The notes under the pieces: generated by a model | Database searches by the model: none | The model's input: only the letters and a program-made list of their open reading frames with translations | Told to the model about the DNA's origin: nothing | Program-made: the position numbers and the translations under genes | Origin: Bryobacterales bacterium | GTDB lineage: Bacteria; Acidobacteriota; Terriglobia; Bryobacterales; UBA6623 | Direction of reading: 5' to 3' | NCBI GenBank assembly: GCA_022823865.1 | Contig: JAJEHF010000121.1 | Span: 1-42,718, forward strand | Length of the DNA stretch: 42,718 bases | In this document: one piece after another, positions 1 through 9,879 of the stretch | Layout: each line of letters begins with the position of its first letter | How positions within the stretch are numbered: the stretch's first letter is position 1

Positions 1-77
1 GCGGGCTGCGCCTTTGCCGGACAGGTGTCGAACCTGCTGGCTCGCGGTGCAAGGTTTCAGCTCATCGCTTCCTCCTT

Positions 78-95
78 GCCAGGGCTTGCCCTGGC
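78..95. repeat. 8-bp palindrome with 2-nt loop
   Basis: GCCAGGGC, tt, GCCCTGGC form a perfect inverted repeat. It lies beside the AATTTCCGGAA direct repeats. Read on the minus strand, a strong AAGGAGG follows it, but the next ATG meets a stop after one codon, so I see no gene start here. It may be part of a mobile-element end or a hairpin; the function is unknown. Confidence 0.5.
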
Positions 96-100
96 GCAAA

Positions 101-135
101 GAATTTCCGGAAATCAGAGGCCAGAATTTCCGGAA
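101..135. repeat. Direct repeat GAATTTCCGGAA x2
   Basis: The 12-mer GAATTTCCGGAA occurs at 101-112 and again at 124-135, a 23-bp period (about two helical turns). Each copy is centred on the palindrome TTCCGGAA. Regularly spaced short repeats like this are seen at the ends of some insertion sequences (IS21-type multiple terminal repeats) and at operators. No transposase reading frame is visible inside the window, so any element would extend off the left edge. The repeat is certain; its meaning is not. Confidence 0.55.
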
Positions 136-162
136 CCCACATGCGCTTCCCAGCACGGGTTA

Positions 163-251
163 GTCTGACGACAATTGAATTCCTTGGCGATTGTATGAGA
201 CCGTGTCTCGGACCAGCCGCGAAGGCGGTCTCAACCTGTCATTCGTCAGAC
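163..251. other. Nested inverted repeats, possible three-way-junction element
   Basis: An outer 9-bp inverted repeat (GTCTGACGA 163-171 with TCGTCAGAC 243-251) encloses two inner hairpins. One is ACAATTG 171-177 with CGATTGT 188-194 (one G-T pair). The other is TGAGACCG 196-203 with CGGTCTCA 226-233. GAGAC-cgt-GTCTC (197-209) is an alternative to the second arm. The arrangement would fold as a three-way junction on either strand. It lies between the left-edge repeats and a small gene, in DNA with no other coding signal. It could be a structured RNA, a mobile-element end or a terminator; I do not recognise the family. Confidence 0.4.
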
Positions 252-370
252 AAGGGCCGAAGCCGGTAGCGCCACCTTGACGAACTCCACCAAGTGCTCT
301 CGTGGTGAGTCAAGCAGATCACGTAGCAGCGTCGCGTGAGGCGGTATTCCCCACTGATGCCGCTGGCCCT

Positions 371-778
371 CTACTCGTTCGAGAGACCTAACGCATCTCG
401 TACTTCTTCAAAATTAGCCTCGATTATTGAGGTGGCAGAAGTTGAGCGCCCCTCACTCCACATGTATTCGAGGCCCAGTCTCATGAGTGAGTCAGTATCT
501 ATCCACAAGTCATGATCCCACAACCAAATATCTAGGTCCTCGTTCCCACCAAGAGCCCTGACTCTTGTCAGCCAGTCGTGAAAACGACAGCACGCTCCGA
601 ATCCGAACTTGTGGAATTCAGGATCGTCCTTGAATGTGTGAAGCTCTTCTTGCAGGGCTAGCAGTTCTCTCGCACTCGGAGGGATACGCGGCTCTGTATT
701 CGAGGTATTCGAGCTTGTGCAACTCAGAGTCATGAAGACAACCACTGCTAAGGTGAGGGTGGCGGTAGTGACGCTCAC
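371..778 (-). CDS. Hypothetical small exported protein
   Basis: A 135-residue protein read from a GTG at 778, with an AAGGG about ten bases upstream. Residues 5-20 are hydrophobic and followed by Cys-20, suggesting a signal peptide or lipoprotein signal, although the residues before the Cys (T-L-S) make only a weak lipobox. The rest is a mixed, Trp- and Asp-rich sequence (for example WLWDHDLWIDTD near residues 85-96) with a normal amino-acid mix, which is the main reason to think it is real. I do not recognise a family. No neighbour gives a function; the DNA on both sides looks accessory. GC content is lower than in the housekeeping genes to the right. Confidence 0.45.
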   Translation of the reverse strand: MSVTTATLTLAVVVFMTLSCTSSNTSNTEPRIPPSARELLALQEELHTFKDDPEFHKFGFGACCRFHDWLTRVRALGGNEDLDIWLWDHDLWIDTDSLMRLGLEYMWSEGRSTSATSIIEANFEEVRDALGLSNE

Positions 779-806
779 GACAGTAGCCCTTCAGGAAGAA
801 CATCAT

Positions 807-1431
807 ACCGATATACTTCGGCTGCCACCGATGTAGGCGTTCGAGAGCTACCGGGTCAGAACTCGGTTAAATGGTGGCTGCTCATTGATATAGATCGACT
901 TTTACGTGGTTGGGTTCCGCATACTGTCTCATTTCTGATGCCTGGGGCCAGTGCTTTGCCCCGATTCGGGCGGTTTCGCCTCTGCTGAGAGTGGTTTCGT
1001 GCCTGTATTTCGAGTTACCAAGTTCCTTGGAAGGCAGCCTCGCCCGTGACTGGGCTAGCCCAAAATTAGCGTCGTGGGAATCGCCCAAGCCCGCGAAGCC
1101 ACGGAAGCCCGGACGCACTCCAGCCATGCACCATGGGATCCCCGCGGTCCGGCCAAGGCCAGCCAAACCCGAGGCACCGAGGCCATACCAGCCACTTGAA
1201 CACCACAGTAACTGATAGCACTCCCAGCCAGTCGGCCCAACCTTCGATTCGCCCGCTTCCGAACACGAATGACACTACGCCGCAGGCTATTACGAAGCCA
1301 ACAACGCTCCCGATTCGTCCGCCCCATCCTGGCATCATTAAGCAACCGGTGCTCATTGTACTGACTCTCGAGGCTTGGAGGGATGGGCTAGGCTTAAGGA
1401 AGGGTTTGAGCCCGCCGGGAATACCCGCGTC
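807..1431. other. Intergenic stretch without a convincing gene
   Basis: About 620 bases between the small hypothetical gene and the Asp-box protein. Several overlapping open frames exist, but none has a convincing start, ribosome site or recognisable protein. The most protein-like is 1066-1356 on the minus strand, a hydrophobic 96-residue frame with two possible membrane segments and many Trp and Gly residues. I treat it as doubtful. No RNA gene or repeat was seen. Confidence 0.4.
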
Positions 1432-3405
1432 ATGCTAGGCCGTCGCAAAATCCGGTCGTGCGTACTTTGTGCGCTCGCAGCGCTCGCGCTCGCCAGCACC
1501 GCTGCGGCTGAAAGCCTCAGCTGGCGGCGTTTGGGCGGCTCCGGTGTTGCGGCCGGGCTGGCCGGCCCGGCCGGCGGATCCGTGCAAGACGTATGGTTCT
1601 CGGCCAACGGCCGCACCCTGTACGCTTCGCTCCAAGGCGGCGGAATATGGGCGAGCACCGACCTCGGCCTGAGCTGGGAGCGTGCCGACAGCGCCGCGGC
1701 GGACTTCCGGGCCGCCTTGGAAAGCGCCCGCCAAGCCGGCGGGTCCGCCACCTTGGTGCGCAATCCCTACAGAGCCGGAGTGGCCTACGCTCTCGGGGAG
1801 CACCTGTACCGCTCTGACGATGGCGGCGGCGAGTGGACCAACCTGACCGCCATCGGCGGAAACTCGCTGATAGGACGCTGGCAGTCCGCGCTGGCGATCT
1901 CCCCGACAGATGCGGACGTAATCGTCGTCGGCAACTCGATGGGCCTGTGGAAATCCCACGACGCCGGCGTGACCTGGAGCAGCCTCAACGCAAGGCTGCC
2001 CAATTTCCCGGCCGCGCGCTTCCTCGCCACCAGCGCGGCCGCGGCACCCTCGCTCGTGGCACCGCGACTGGGGATGCTGGAGCTGATTCGCACGGCCGCG
2101 GGCCGTACTTGGCGCGCCACCAGCGGCTCGCAGTCCGCCGAGAGCGGCATTCCCCTGGCGGAAAGAACCGATCCGTCAATCACGGCGAGTTTCCTGCCTG
2201 CAGGCTACGCGGTCTCGCACCGCGTCTGGCGCGACGGCAAGCCGGTCTCGCCTAGCCTGACCGGCTGCGCTTCCGAGACGGGCTGCGCCGGCCACGCGAT
2301 CAGCGCGTTCGCCGCTGGCAACGGCCTCTGGGCAGGCACTTCGAACGGCAACATATGGTTCTCGCCCGATGGCGGGAACTGGGAGCGGGTCTGGTCCGAC
2401 CCGTGGGGAGCCGCCTTGACGAGCCTGTGGACCGGCCTAGGACCGCAGGCTGCCGCGCTGGCCACGGTAGGCGGCCGGATCCTGCGCTCCACCAACGGGG
2501 GCAGATCGTGGTTTGATATCACCTCGGACCTGCCGGATTCGAGCTGGTCCGCGGTGCAAGGCCATCCCGAGGCCTCCGCTGTCTATGTCGCGGGGCCGCT
2601 CGGGATCTACTTCGCGAACGTAGACCTGGCGCAGCCGGGACCCGCGGGCTCGTGGTCCGCGATTACCGGAGACCTGCCCGGGGGATCCGTGGACGACCTG
2701 GCGATCGAGCCGAGCCGCGGCCGCTTGTACGCGACCGTGCCGGGCTTTGGCGTCTATTGGGCCAACGCTCCGCGACTGGACCAGGCGCTGCGGGCGCTGA
2801 GCTCGGCCGACTTGGCGGGCCGGCCGGCAGCACCCGGCGGCCTGCTCACCATCTTCGGAACCGAGGCCTTGAGCGCCCGGGCCGCTGGCAGGCCCGCGCC
2901 GATTCTCGAAGCGGCCCGGGGACGGACACAGCTGCAAGTGCCCTTCGCGGTGAAGGGCGACTCGCTGCGCCTGCAGCTCGAAGCGGGGGACACAAGCCAC
3001 GTGCTCGACCTCCCGCTCGCCCAAGTTTCGCCCGCGGTGTTTATCGTGGACGGCGAGCCGCTGATCCTGGACGCCTCGACCGGGGCGCTGGTCGGCTGGC
3101 ACCGTCCGGCCAAGGCGGGCGGCAACGTGCTGATCATGATGGCCGGACTGGGCGCGGTCCATCCGCCGTGGCCCGCCGGCATGCCCTCCCCCAACAGTGT
3201 CGCCCCCCGTCCCGTCGCCAAGGTGCAGGCACTGCTGGGAGGCGTTCCGGCAAAGGTCGCCTCGATGCAACTCGCCCCGGGCTATGTCGGCATGTACCTA
3301 GTGGAGCTTGCGATTCCTGCGACTGCAACGCCGGGCGAGGCACAGCTGGTGATCGAGGCGGACGGGCAGCCAAGCAACGCGGTCGGCCTGGTTATCGGCC
3401 GCTAG
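1432..3405 (+). CDS. Exported Asp-box (BNR) repeat protein with Solibacter-type C-terminal domain
   Basis: A 657-residue secreted protein. The start at 1432 (ATG) is chosen because a signal peptide follows at once: a basic start, a hydrophobic core, and a likely cut after residue 26 (TAAA-ES). An in-frame start further upstream would bury it. Asp-box repeats (S-x-D-x-G-x-x-W) appear at about residues 75-82, 127-135, 174-182 and 311-317, with another STNGGRSW after that, so the N-terminal two thirds should be a beta-propeller of the sortilin/sialidase type. The last 190 or so residues resemble the domain TIGR03437, known from many exported proteins of Solibacter. Substrate is unknown; binding or recognition outside the cell is an inference. 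It converges with alr and the two reading frames overlap by 14 bases. Confidence 0.85.
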   Translation: MLGRRKIRSCVLCALAALALASTAAAESLSWRRLGGSGVAAGLAGPAGGSVQDVWFSANGRTLYASLQGGGIWASTDLGLSWERADSAAADFRAALESARQAGGSATLVRNPYRAGVAYALGEHLYRSDDGGGEWTNLTAIGGNSLIGRWQSALAISPTDADVIVVGNSMGLWKSHDAGVTWSSLNARLPNFPAARFLATSAAAAPSLVAPRLGMLELIRTAAGRTWRATSGSQSAESGIPLAERTDPSITASFLPAGYAVSHRVWRDGKPVSPSLTGCASETGCAGHAISAFAAGNGLWAGTSNGNIWFSPDGGNWERVWSDPWGAALTSLWTGLGPQAAALATVGGRILRSTNGGRSWFDITSDLPDSSWSAVQGHPEASAVYVAGPLGIYFANVDLAQPGPAGSWSAITGDLPGGSVDDLAIEPSRGRLYATVPGFGVYWANAPRLDQALRALSSADLAGRPAAPGGLLTIFGTEALSARAAGRPAPILEAARGRTQLQVPFAVKGDSLRLQLEAGDTSHVLDLPLAQVSPAVFIVDGEPLILDASTGALVGWHRPAKAGGNVLIMMAGLGAVHPPWPAGMPSPNSVAPRPVAKVQALLGGVPAKVASMQLAPGYVGMYLVELAIPATATPGEAQLVIEADGQPSNAVGLVIGR

Positions 3406-4546
3406 CAGCGCCGGCATATTCGCGCGGCACCCGCTGCGTGATGCGGCACAGCAGCTCGTAGGGCACGGCGCCGATCTGCTCCGCGACGGTGCCGGCGTCC
3501 AGCGGTGCGGCTCCCAGCAGCACGGCCTCGTCTCCCACCTGCGCCGACATCGCGGCGCTGAGGTCGATGATCGTCAGGTCCATGCTGATGGCGCCGACGA
3601 TGGGACAGCGCGCACCTCCGAGCAATACCGCCCCGCGATTCGACAGGCGCCTGTCCAGCCCGTCTGCAAAGCCGACCGACAGGACTCCGACGCGCATCGG
3701 ACGGGGCGCGACGAACGATGCCGCGTAGCCCACGGCCGTGCCTTGCGGCAAGTCGTGCACGGCGGCGAGTCGGGCGCGCCACTCGAGGGCGGGCAGCAAG
3801 CCGGTGGCCTTGCCCGCGCCGCGACCCACTGCCTTCAGCACGTAGCCGTACAGCGAAAGCCCCGGCCGCGCCATGGTGCAGCTCTGCCGCAACCAGGCGT
3901 TCCCGGCCCGATGGATGATTGCGGCGCTGGAGCACGAATGCACGTAGCGCGGCTGCACTCCGGCCTCCCGCAGCGCTCGCAGCTGCCTCTGGAACAACTC
4001 GTTCTGGCGCTCGGTCTGGTCGGAGTCGAGATTCTCGGGCGACGCGTAGTGCGTGCCCACACCCTCCACGTCCAGGGCACCGCACTCGCGCAGCTTCTCG
4101 AGCAGCGCCGGTGTCCCGGAGCCGTTGCCGGGAGCGAAGTCCAGGCCGAGCCGGTTCAGGCCAGTGTTGAGCATCAGCTGGCACGGCAGCCTGCGTCCGG
4201 AACGCTGGGCTGTTTCGTTCCAGCGCTCCAGCTGCTCTTCGGAGCTGACCATCGGGTAGATTCCGCGCGCCGCCGCCTCTCGCTCCTCTCCCGGCTCGAA
4301 GCCGCTCAGCACGCCCAAGGTCCCGGCCAGCCCCGCCGTCCTCAACTGAACCGCTTCCTCGAGCGTGGCGACGGCGAAATGACGCGCGCCCGCCCCGGCC
4401 AAGGCGCGGCTCACCGGGACCGCCCCGTGCCCGTAGGCGTCGGCCTTCACCACGCACATCAGGATCGTCGGCTCGCCGACGATCCGCTTCAGATGTTCGT
4501 AGTTCTTGCAGATCGCGCCGAGATCGACGATGGCGCGGGTCCGCAT
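3392..4546 (-). CDS. alr: Alanine racemase
   Basis: A 384-residue cytoplasmic PLP enzyme converting L-alanine to D-alanine for peptidoglycan. The PLP lysine is Lys-34 in VVKADAYGHG, and the second catalytic base is probably Tyr-274 in AVGYAASF. ARPGLSLYG (226-234) and the SMD near residue 321 are also typical. Length is normal for the family (about 360-390). The ATG at 4546 is supported by the conserved N-terminus and by a -10 box only six bases upstream, so the transcript may be leaderless. It lies 59 bases after argS on the same strand but appears to have its own promoter. The 3' end overlaps the convergent Asp-box gene by 14 bases. Confidence 0.96.
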   Translation of the reverse strand: MRTRAIVDLGAICKNYEHLKRIVGEPTILMCVVKADAYGHGAVPVSRALAGAGARHFAVATLEEAVQLRTAGLAGTLGVLSGFEPGEEREAAARGIYPMVSSEEQLERWNETAQRSGRRLPCQLMLNTGLNRLGLDFAPGNGSGTPALLEKLRECGALDVEGVGTHYASPENLDSDQTERQNELFQRQLRALREAGVQPRYVHSCSSAAIIHRAGNAWLRQSCTMARPGLSLYGYVLKAVGRGAGKATGLLPALEWRARLAAVHDLPQGTAVGYAASFVAPRPMRVGVLSVGFADGLDRRLSNRGAVLLGGARCPIVGAISMDLTIIDLSAAMSAQVGDEAVLLGAAPLDAGTVAEQIGAVPYELLCRITQRVPREYAGAASGR

Positions 4547-4552
4547 GGACTG

Positions 4553-4569
4553 AATCTAGCACGCGCTAG
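4553..4569 (-). promoter_or_regulatory. alr promoter -10 (TGCTAGATT) with overlapping palindrome
   Basis: On the minus strand TGCTAGATT (4561-4553) is an extended -10 element. It ends six bases before the alr ATG, which places the expected transcription start at or next to the start codon. A palindrome CTAGC-acgc-GCTAG (4556-4569) overlaps it and could be an operator or part of the argS terminator. No good -35 box is visible. Confidence 0.45.
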
Positions 4570-4605
4570 GCGCGTTCACGCGGTGCGCGCGGATCTCGCG
4601 CGGAT

Positions 4606-6597
4606 CTACATCCTCGTCGGCACCGGCATGCCCATCACGGACATCAGATCTGCCAGTTCGCGGTGCGCCAGGCGCACGATTGCCAACAGTACCGCCTTGC
4701 GCTCCGGATCCCCCTCGTTGAGGATGTGCGTGTGGTGATAGAAGTTGCTGAACGCCTGGGCCGCCTGAAAGGCGTTGCGGGCTAGCTGCGCAGGCTCGCC
4801 GGACTCGGCCGCGCGGGCGGCGGCCCAGCGCGACATCGACATCTTCAGCACGATCTGCCACAGGCTCTCGTCCTCCAAGTGCCGCTGCAGGCTGTCGGGC
4901 GGCGGCAGGTCTCCGCCCTCGGTCTCGCCACCGGAGGCCGCGGCGTGCTTGCGCAGGATGTTCCCGGCCCGGACCGCTGCGTATTGCAAGTACGGGCCGG
5001 TCTCGCCTTCGAACGCCAGCGCTTCTTGGAAGTCGAATGCGATGACGGTGTTGCGGGTCACCCGCAGCATGAAGTACCGCAGCGCCCCGACCGCGATCTG
5101 CCCGGCAATCTCGCGGCATTCCGCCTCGCCCAGCTCGGAGTGGCGGCTGCGCACTTCGTCGAAGGCGGTGTCGACCAGCAGGTCCAGCAAGTCGTCCGCC
5201 TTGACGCCCAGCCCCTTGCGGCCGGACACCTCGACGTACGGCTTGGTCCGGTCCGTCTCGCTGAGTTCGATGCCGAGCTGCGCGCAGCAGCGCGGAGACA
5301 GGGCCACCATCTCGTAGGCGAAGTGGATGCTGGCCCGCGCCTGCCGTTCGAACCCGAGCGCCTCCAGCGCCGCCCGCACCACGTCTTGCAGGTACGACTG
5401 CCGGACGTCGATGACGTTGTAAACCTCGTCCGCGCCGCCAAACGCGGGAGCATCGGTCGATCCGCCAGCGGCTACCGTCACCCAAGCGCCTGCCGCCGCC
5501 GGGGCCTGTGCCGGCCTGTATCCGAAGTCCTTGCCCGCGAGCAGCCCGAACTTCCACAGCTGGTAGGCAATGTCCTTGCCGACGTAGGTGACGGTGCCGT
5601 CCGAGCGCACGATCACCTTGTCCGCGTCCGGCGCTTCCTCGTCGCTGTCGGCGGCCTCGCCCTGCGCGGCGTCTCCAGACCCGCCGAACGCCGCGGCCGG
5701 CATGACCCAGCAGCCGGCGTTCTTGCCTGCCTTCTCCAAGTGGATCGCGCCCCGCTGCTTGAGCAGTTCGAACGCCGCCGACCAAAAGCGCAGCTTGAGG
5801 ATCTCGCTCTCGCGCGGCAGGACATCGTAGGCGACGCCGATGCGCCTCATCGTGGCTAGGTGGCAGGCCACGATCGCATCCGCGACCACCGCCCCGAGTT
5901 CGGCGATCTCGCCCTCGCCGGATTCCAAGGCGTGCAGGGTCTCGGCGCGCCAAGAGATGGCCTGCCGGTCCTTGGCCGCGAACAGCCGCGAGATCTCGGC
6001 GTACAGGTCCCAGCAGAGATGGTCGAAGCGGGTGCCGGGATCGGCCGCCAGAGCGCGCACGGCATCCGCGCCCTGCTTCCGAAGGTAGTGAAATGCGGCC
6101 ACCACGTCAGCCACCTGCACGCCGGTGTTGTCGATGTAGTTCTGCACCTCGACAGTCCGGCCGAGCGAGCGCAGCAAGCGCACCAGGGTGTCGCCGAGCG
6201 CGGCGTTGCGGAGATGGCCGATGTGCGCCGCCTTGTTGGGGTTGATGTTCGTGTGCTCGACGATCACCTTTGCCGCTTGCGCCGATACGGCCTCGGGCCC
6301 CGCCAGCACGGCCGAGGCATAGGCGGCCCGGTCGAAGCGCGCGTTGACGTAACCGGCGCCCGCCGCCTCGAGCGAGCGGATGCCCTCGACCGGCGGGAGC
6401 TCGGCGACCAGCTCGGCAGCAATCTGACGCGGCGCCCTGCGCAAGGTCTTGGCAAGGCTGAAGCAGACCGGAGTGGCGAGATCTCCGTGCTCCGGCTGGC
6501 GAGGCAGCTCGGTCACCACCTCGACCTGCGCGCCGTAGCGATCCAAGATATAGGCCGACAGTGCCGCCTGAAGGCGGTTCTCAAGCGTCAGCAACAT
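4606..6597 (-). CDS. argS: Arginyl-tRNA synthetase
   Basis: A 663-residue class I aminoacyl-tRNA synthetase charging tRNA-Arg. The order is typical: an N-terminal additional domain, the HIGH signature (HIGH at residues 125-128, after NINPNKAA), the Rossmann catalytic domain, and a C-terminal DALR-type anticodon-binding domain that ends in HELADLMSVMGMPVPTRM. The KMSK loop is replaced by a sequence around SGRKGLGVKADDLL, as is common in ArgRS. It is longer than many bacterial ArgRS (550-600 residues), in part because of acidic and Ala/Gly-rich inserts in the catalytic domain. I chose the ATG at 6597 over a TTG at 6615 because the family's N-terminus starts there. Confidence 0.96.
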   Translation of the reverse strand: MLLTLENRLQAALSAYILDRYGAQVEVVTELPRQPEHGDLATPVCFSLAKTLRRAPRQIAAELVAELPPVEGIRSLEAAGAGYVNARFDRAAYASAVLAGPEAVSAQAAKVIVEHTNINPNKAAHIGHLRNAALGDTLVRLLRSLGRTVEVQNYIDNTGVQVADVVAAFHYLRKQGADAVRALAADPGTRFDHLCWDLYAEISRLFAAKDRQAISWRAETLHALESGEGEIAELGAVVADAIVACHLATMRRIGVAYDVLPRESEILKLRFWSAAFELLKQRGAIHLEKAGKNAGCWVMPAAAFGGSGDAAQGEAADSDEEAPDADKVIVRSDGTVTYVGKDIAYQLWKFGLLAGKDFGYRPAQAPAAAGAWVTVAAGGSTDAPAFGGADEVYNVIDVRQSYLQDVVRAALEALGFERQARASIHFAYEMVALSPRCCAQLGIELSETDRTKPYVEVSGRKGLGVKADDLLDLLVDTAFDEVRSRHSELGEAECREIAGQIAVGALRYFMLRVTRNTVIAFDFQEALAFEGETGPYLQYAAVRAGNILRKHAAASGGETEGGDLPPPDSLQRHLEDESLWQIVLKMSMSRWAAARAAESGEPAQLARNAFQAAQAFSNFYHHTHILNEGDPERKAVLLAIVRLAHRELADLMSVMGMPVPTRM

Positions 6598-6654
6598 AGG
6601 TCCGAAAGCCCGCAAGGGCGGAGCTGGCAGGATCTGCGCGCTCCCGAAATTCGG

Positions 6655-6663
6655 AGTCTAGCA
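6655..6663 (-). promoter_or_regulatory. argS promoter -10 (TGCTAGACT)
   Basis: TGCTAGACT on the minus strand is an extended -10 element. It would start transcription about 50 bases before the argS ATG. The same nonamer, or one base off, lies upstream of alr and dnaA in this window, which raises confidence that it is a real promoter element. No clear -35 hexamer is seen. Confidence 0.45.
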
Positions 6664-6712
6664 CAGGGGTGGCGGGACCGTTCCGCAAGCGGCTTGTACT
6701 TCTCCTGCTGCG

Positions 6713-6755
6713 CGCGCCAACTGAATTGACAGTTGGCGCGGGCGGCGGGTAGACT
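6713..6755 (+). promoter_or_regulatory. Promoter of the GH15 gene with operator-like inverted repeat
   Basis: A perfect -35 box TTGACA (6726-6731) is separated by 18 bases from TAGACT (6750-6755), giving an expected start near 6762. An 11-bp perfect inverted repeat, CGCGCCAACTG (6713-6723) and CAGTTGGCGCG (6730-6740) with a 6-base centre, straddles the -35 box. This layout suits a repressor operator; the repressor is not identifiable from the window. The same interval also separates the divergent argS promoter. Confidence 0.6.
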
Positions 6756-6785
6756 GCGATACCCTGCGTCGAACCGCGGGAGCCC

Positions 6786-8599
<1,814 letters not shown>

Positions 8600-8603
<4 letters not shown>

Positions 8604-9271
8604 ACCGAGCGATAGCCCTCTTGCAGTTCCGCCTGGCCCGACGTGCCCGCGTCGGCGGCTGCGACCGGGTCCGAGACCTCGACCTCCGCCAGCTTGCGGC
8701 TCTCCTTCCAGGTGTGCACGATGCGATGGACCACCGTCAGGTTGGAGAGCACCGCCATCACCCACAGCACGGGCGCCATGCGGTCGAACAGGGCGCCGAT
8801 GATGAGGAGCACGATCCGCTCGGGCCGTTCCATGAATCCAACCTTGCACTTCGGAATCAAGTTCTCGGCCCGCGCCCGGCTGTAGCTCACCAGCACCGTT
8901 CCGGTCATCACGACCGCCGTCAGGACGATGTAGCTGAAACGTTCGATGCGGGCATAGTGGACGAGCAGGCCCGTCAGCAGGATCAGGTCGGAATAGCGGT
9001 CCATGACCGAATCCAGGAACGCGCCGAAGCGCGTGACCTTGTTCGCGCTGCGCGCGACCGCGCCGTCCGTCAGGTCGAATACCGCTGCCGACAGGATGAT
9101 CAGGCCGCCGTAGAGGAACTCTCCGCGGGCCAGGATCCAGGCGGCGACGCCGTTGACAACCAAGCCGATCAAGGTCAGCACGTTCGGATGGATGCCGCTG
9201 AGCGTGAGCCAGCGCACCAAGGCGGAGAGCACCTTGCCGAAGCCGCTGCCGATGGTCCCCGTGAACGACAT
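8600..9271 (-). CDS. CDP-alcohol phosphatidyltransferase family protein
   Basis: A 223-residue inner-membrane enzyme of phospholipid synthesis. The family signature is complete: D66-x2-D69-G-x2-A-R74-x8-G83-x3-D87-x3-D91, which binds metal and the CDP-diacylglycerol. About five or six hydrophobic segments follow. SRARAE near residues 130-135 and MERPERI resemble phosphatidylinositol-phosphate and archaetidylinositol-phosphate synthases more than PgsA or PssA, so an inositol-phosphate acceptor is possible but unproven. The last 35 residues are polar and probably cytoplasmic. It starts two bases after the greA stop and is probably cotranscribed with greA. Confidence 0.88.
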
Positions 9272-9273
9272 GC

Positions 9274-9759
9274 CTAGCCCCGCGCGCCGCCGCCCTTGCT
9301 GTAGATGGTCTGCATGCTGACCACCTCGAACTCCTTGCTGCCCCGGGGAGTCTGCGCGGTGGCGCTGTCCCCCTCTCGCTTGCCGATGAGGGACCGGCCG
9401 ATCGGCGAGCTGGTCGAGATCTTGCCCGCAGCGACGTCGGACTCTTCCGAAGTCACCAGTTCGTACGTGATCTCCCGGTCTTCATCGACGTCATAGAGGA
9501 CGACCGTAGAGCCCAGGCCCACGGCATCCTTGGGGATCTTCGACATGTCGATCAGCCGCAGCTTGGCCAGGCGCTGGACCAGCTGCGCCAAGCGCGCATT
9601 GAGCAGGCGCTGGCGCTCCTTGGCTGAGGCGTACTCGGCGTTCTCGCTGAGGTCGCCCAGTTCGCGGGCTTTCTGGATTTCCTTGGGCAGCTTGTCGAGA
9701 AGTTCCGCCTCGATCGTGCGGATCTCGTCTTCGATCTTTTCGATAACGCTGAGGCGCAT
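9274..9759 (-). CDS. greA: Transcription elongation factor GreA
   Basis: A 161-residue GreA/GreB family protein that rescues backtracked RNA polymerase by stimulating transcript cleavage. The N-terminal coiled coil covers about residues 1-75, with the acidic tip in GDLSENAEY (35-43), whose Asp and Glu act in the polymerase active site. The C-terminal FKBP-like domain contains SPIGRSLIGKREGD. The length is normal (about 158). The ATG at 9759 lies about 80 bases downstream of a TATAAT box. It is followed directly by the phosphatidyltransferase gene. Confidence 0.95.
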   Translation of the reverse strand: MRLSVIEKIEDEIRTIEAELLDKLPKEIQKARELGDLSENAEYASAKERQRLLNARLAQLVQRLAKLRLIDMSKIPKDAVGLGSTVVLYDVDEDREITYELVTSEESDVAAGKISTSSPIGRSLIGKREGDSATAQTPRGSKEFEVVSMQTIYSKGGGARG

Positions 9760-9845
9760 CGGTACCCGTCAAGGCGGCGGGTAGCCCGGAGCAGCGCGCC
9801 GGGCGGCTCCTCCGGCAAGCCGACTGGCTGGCCGCCTACCCCCCG

Positions 9846-9851
9846 ATTATA
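9846..9851 (-). promoter_or_regulatory. greA promoter -10 (TATAAT)
   Basis: A perfect TATAAT on the minus strand in an otherwise GC-rich gap. Transcription would start near 9839, leaving a GC-rich leader of about 80 bases before greA. No strong -35 was recognised. Confidence 0.45.
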
Positions 9852-9879
9852 GGTTACGGGCCTTGCCCGCCGGCCCGCG

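Noticed and set aside
10..40. T-arm-like sequence on the minus strand (GCAGG-TTCGACA-CCTGT), hinting at a tRNA
   Set aside because: No acceptor stem partner, anticodon arm or D-arm could be found at the right distance on either strand.
61..78. Strong AAGGAGG before an ATG on the minus strand
   Set aside because: The frame is ATG AGC TGA, a two-codon peptide; no longer frame uses this ribosome site.
1066..1356. Hydrophobic 96-residue frame on the minus strand as a membrane protein gene
   Set aside because: No ribosome site, no family resemblance and several equally long overlapping frames; listed only as part of the intergenic stretch.
4556..5953. Long Arg-rich open frame (465 residues) antiparallel frame-shifted within argS
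   Set aside because: Shadow of argS in another frame; the composition is the low-complexity Arg/Ala/Gly mix of GC-rich out-of-frame DNA.
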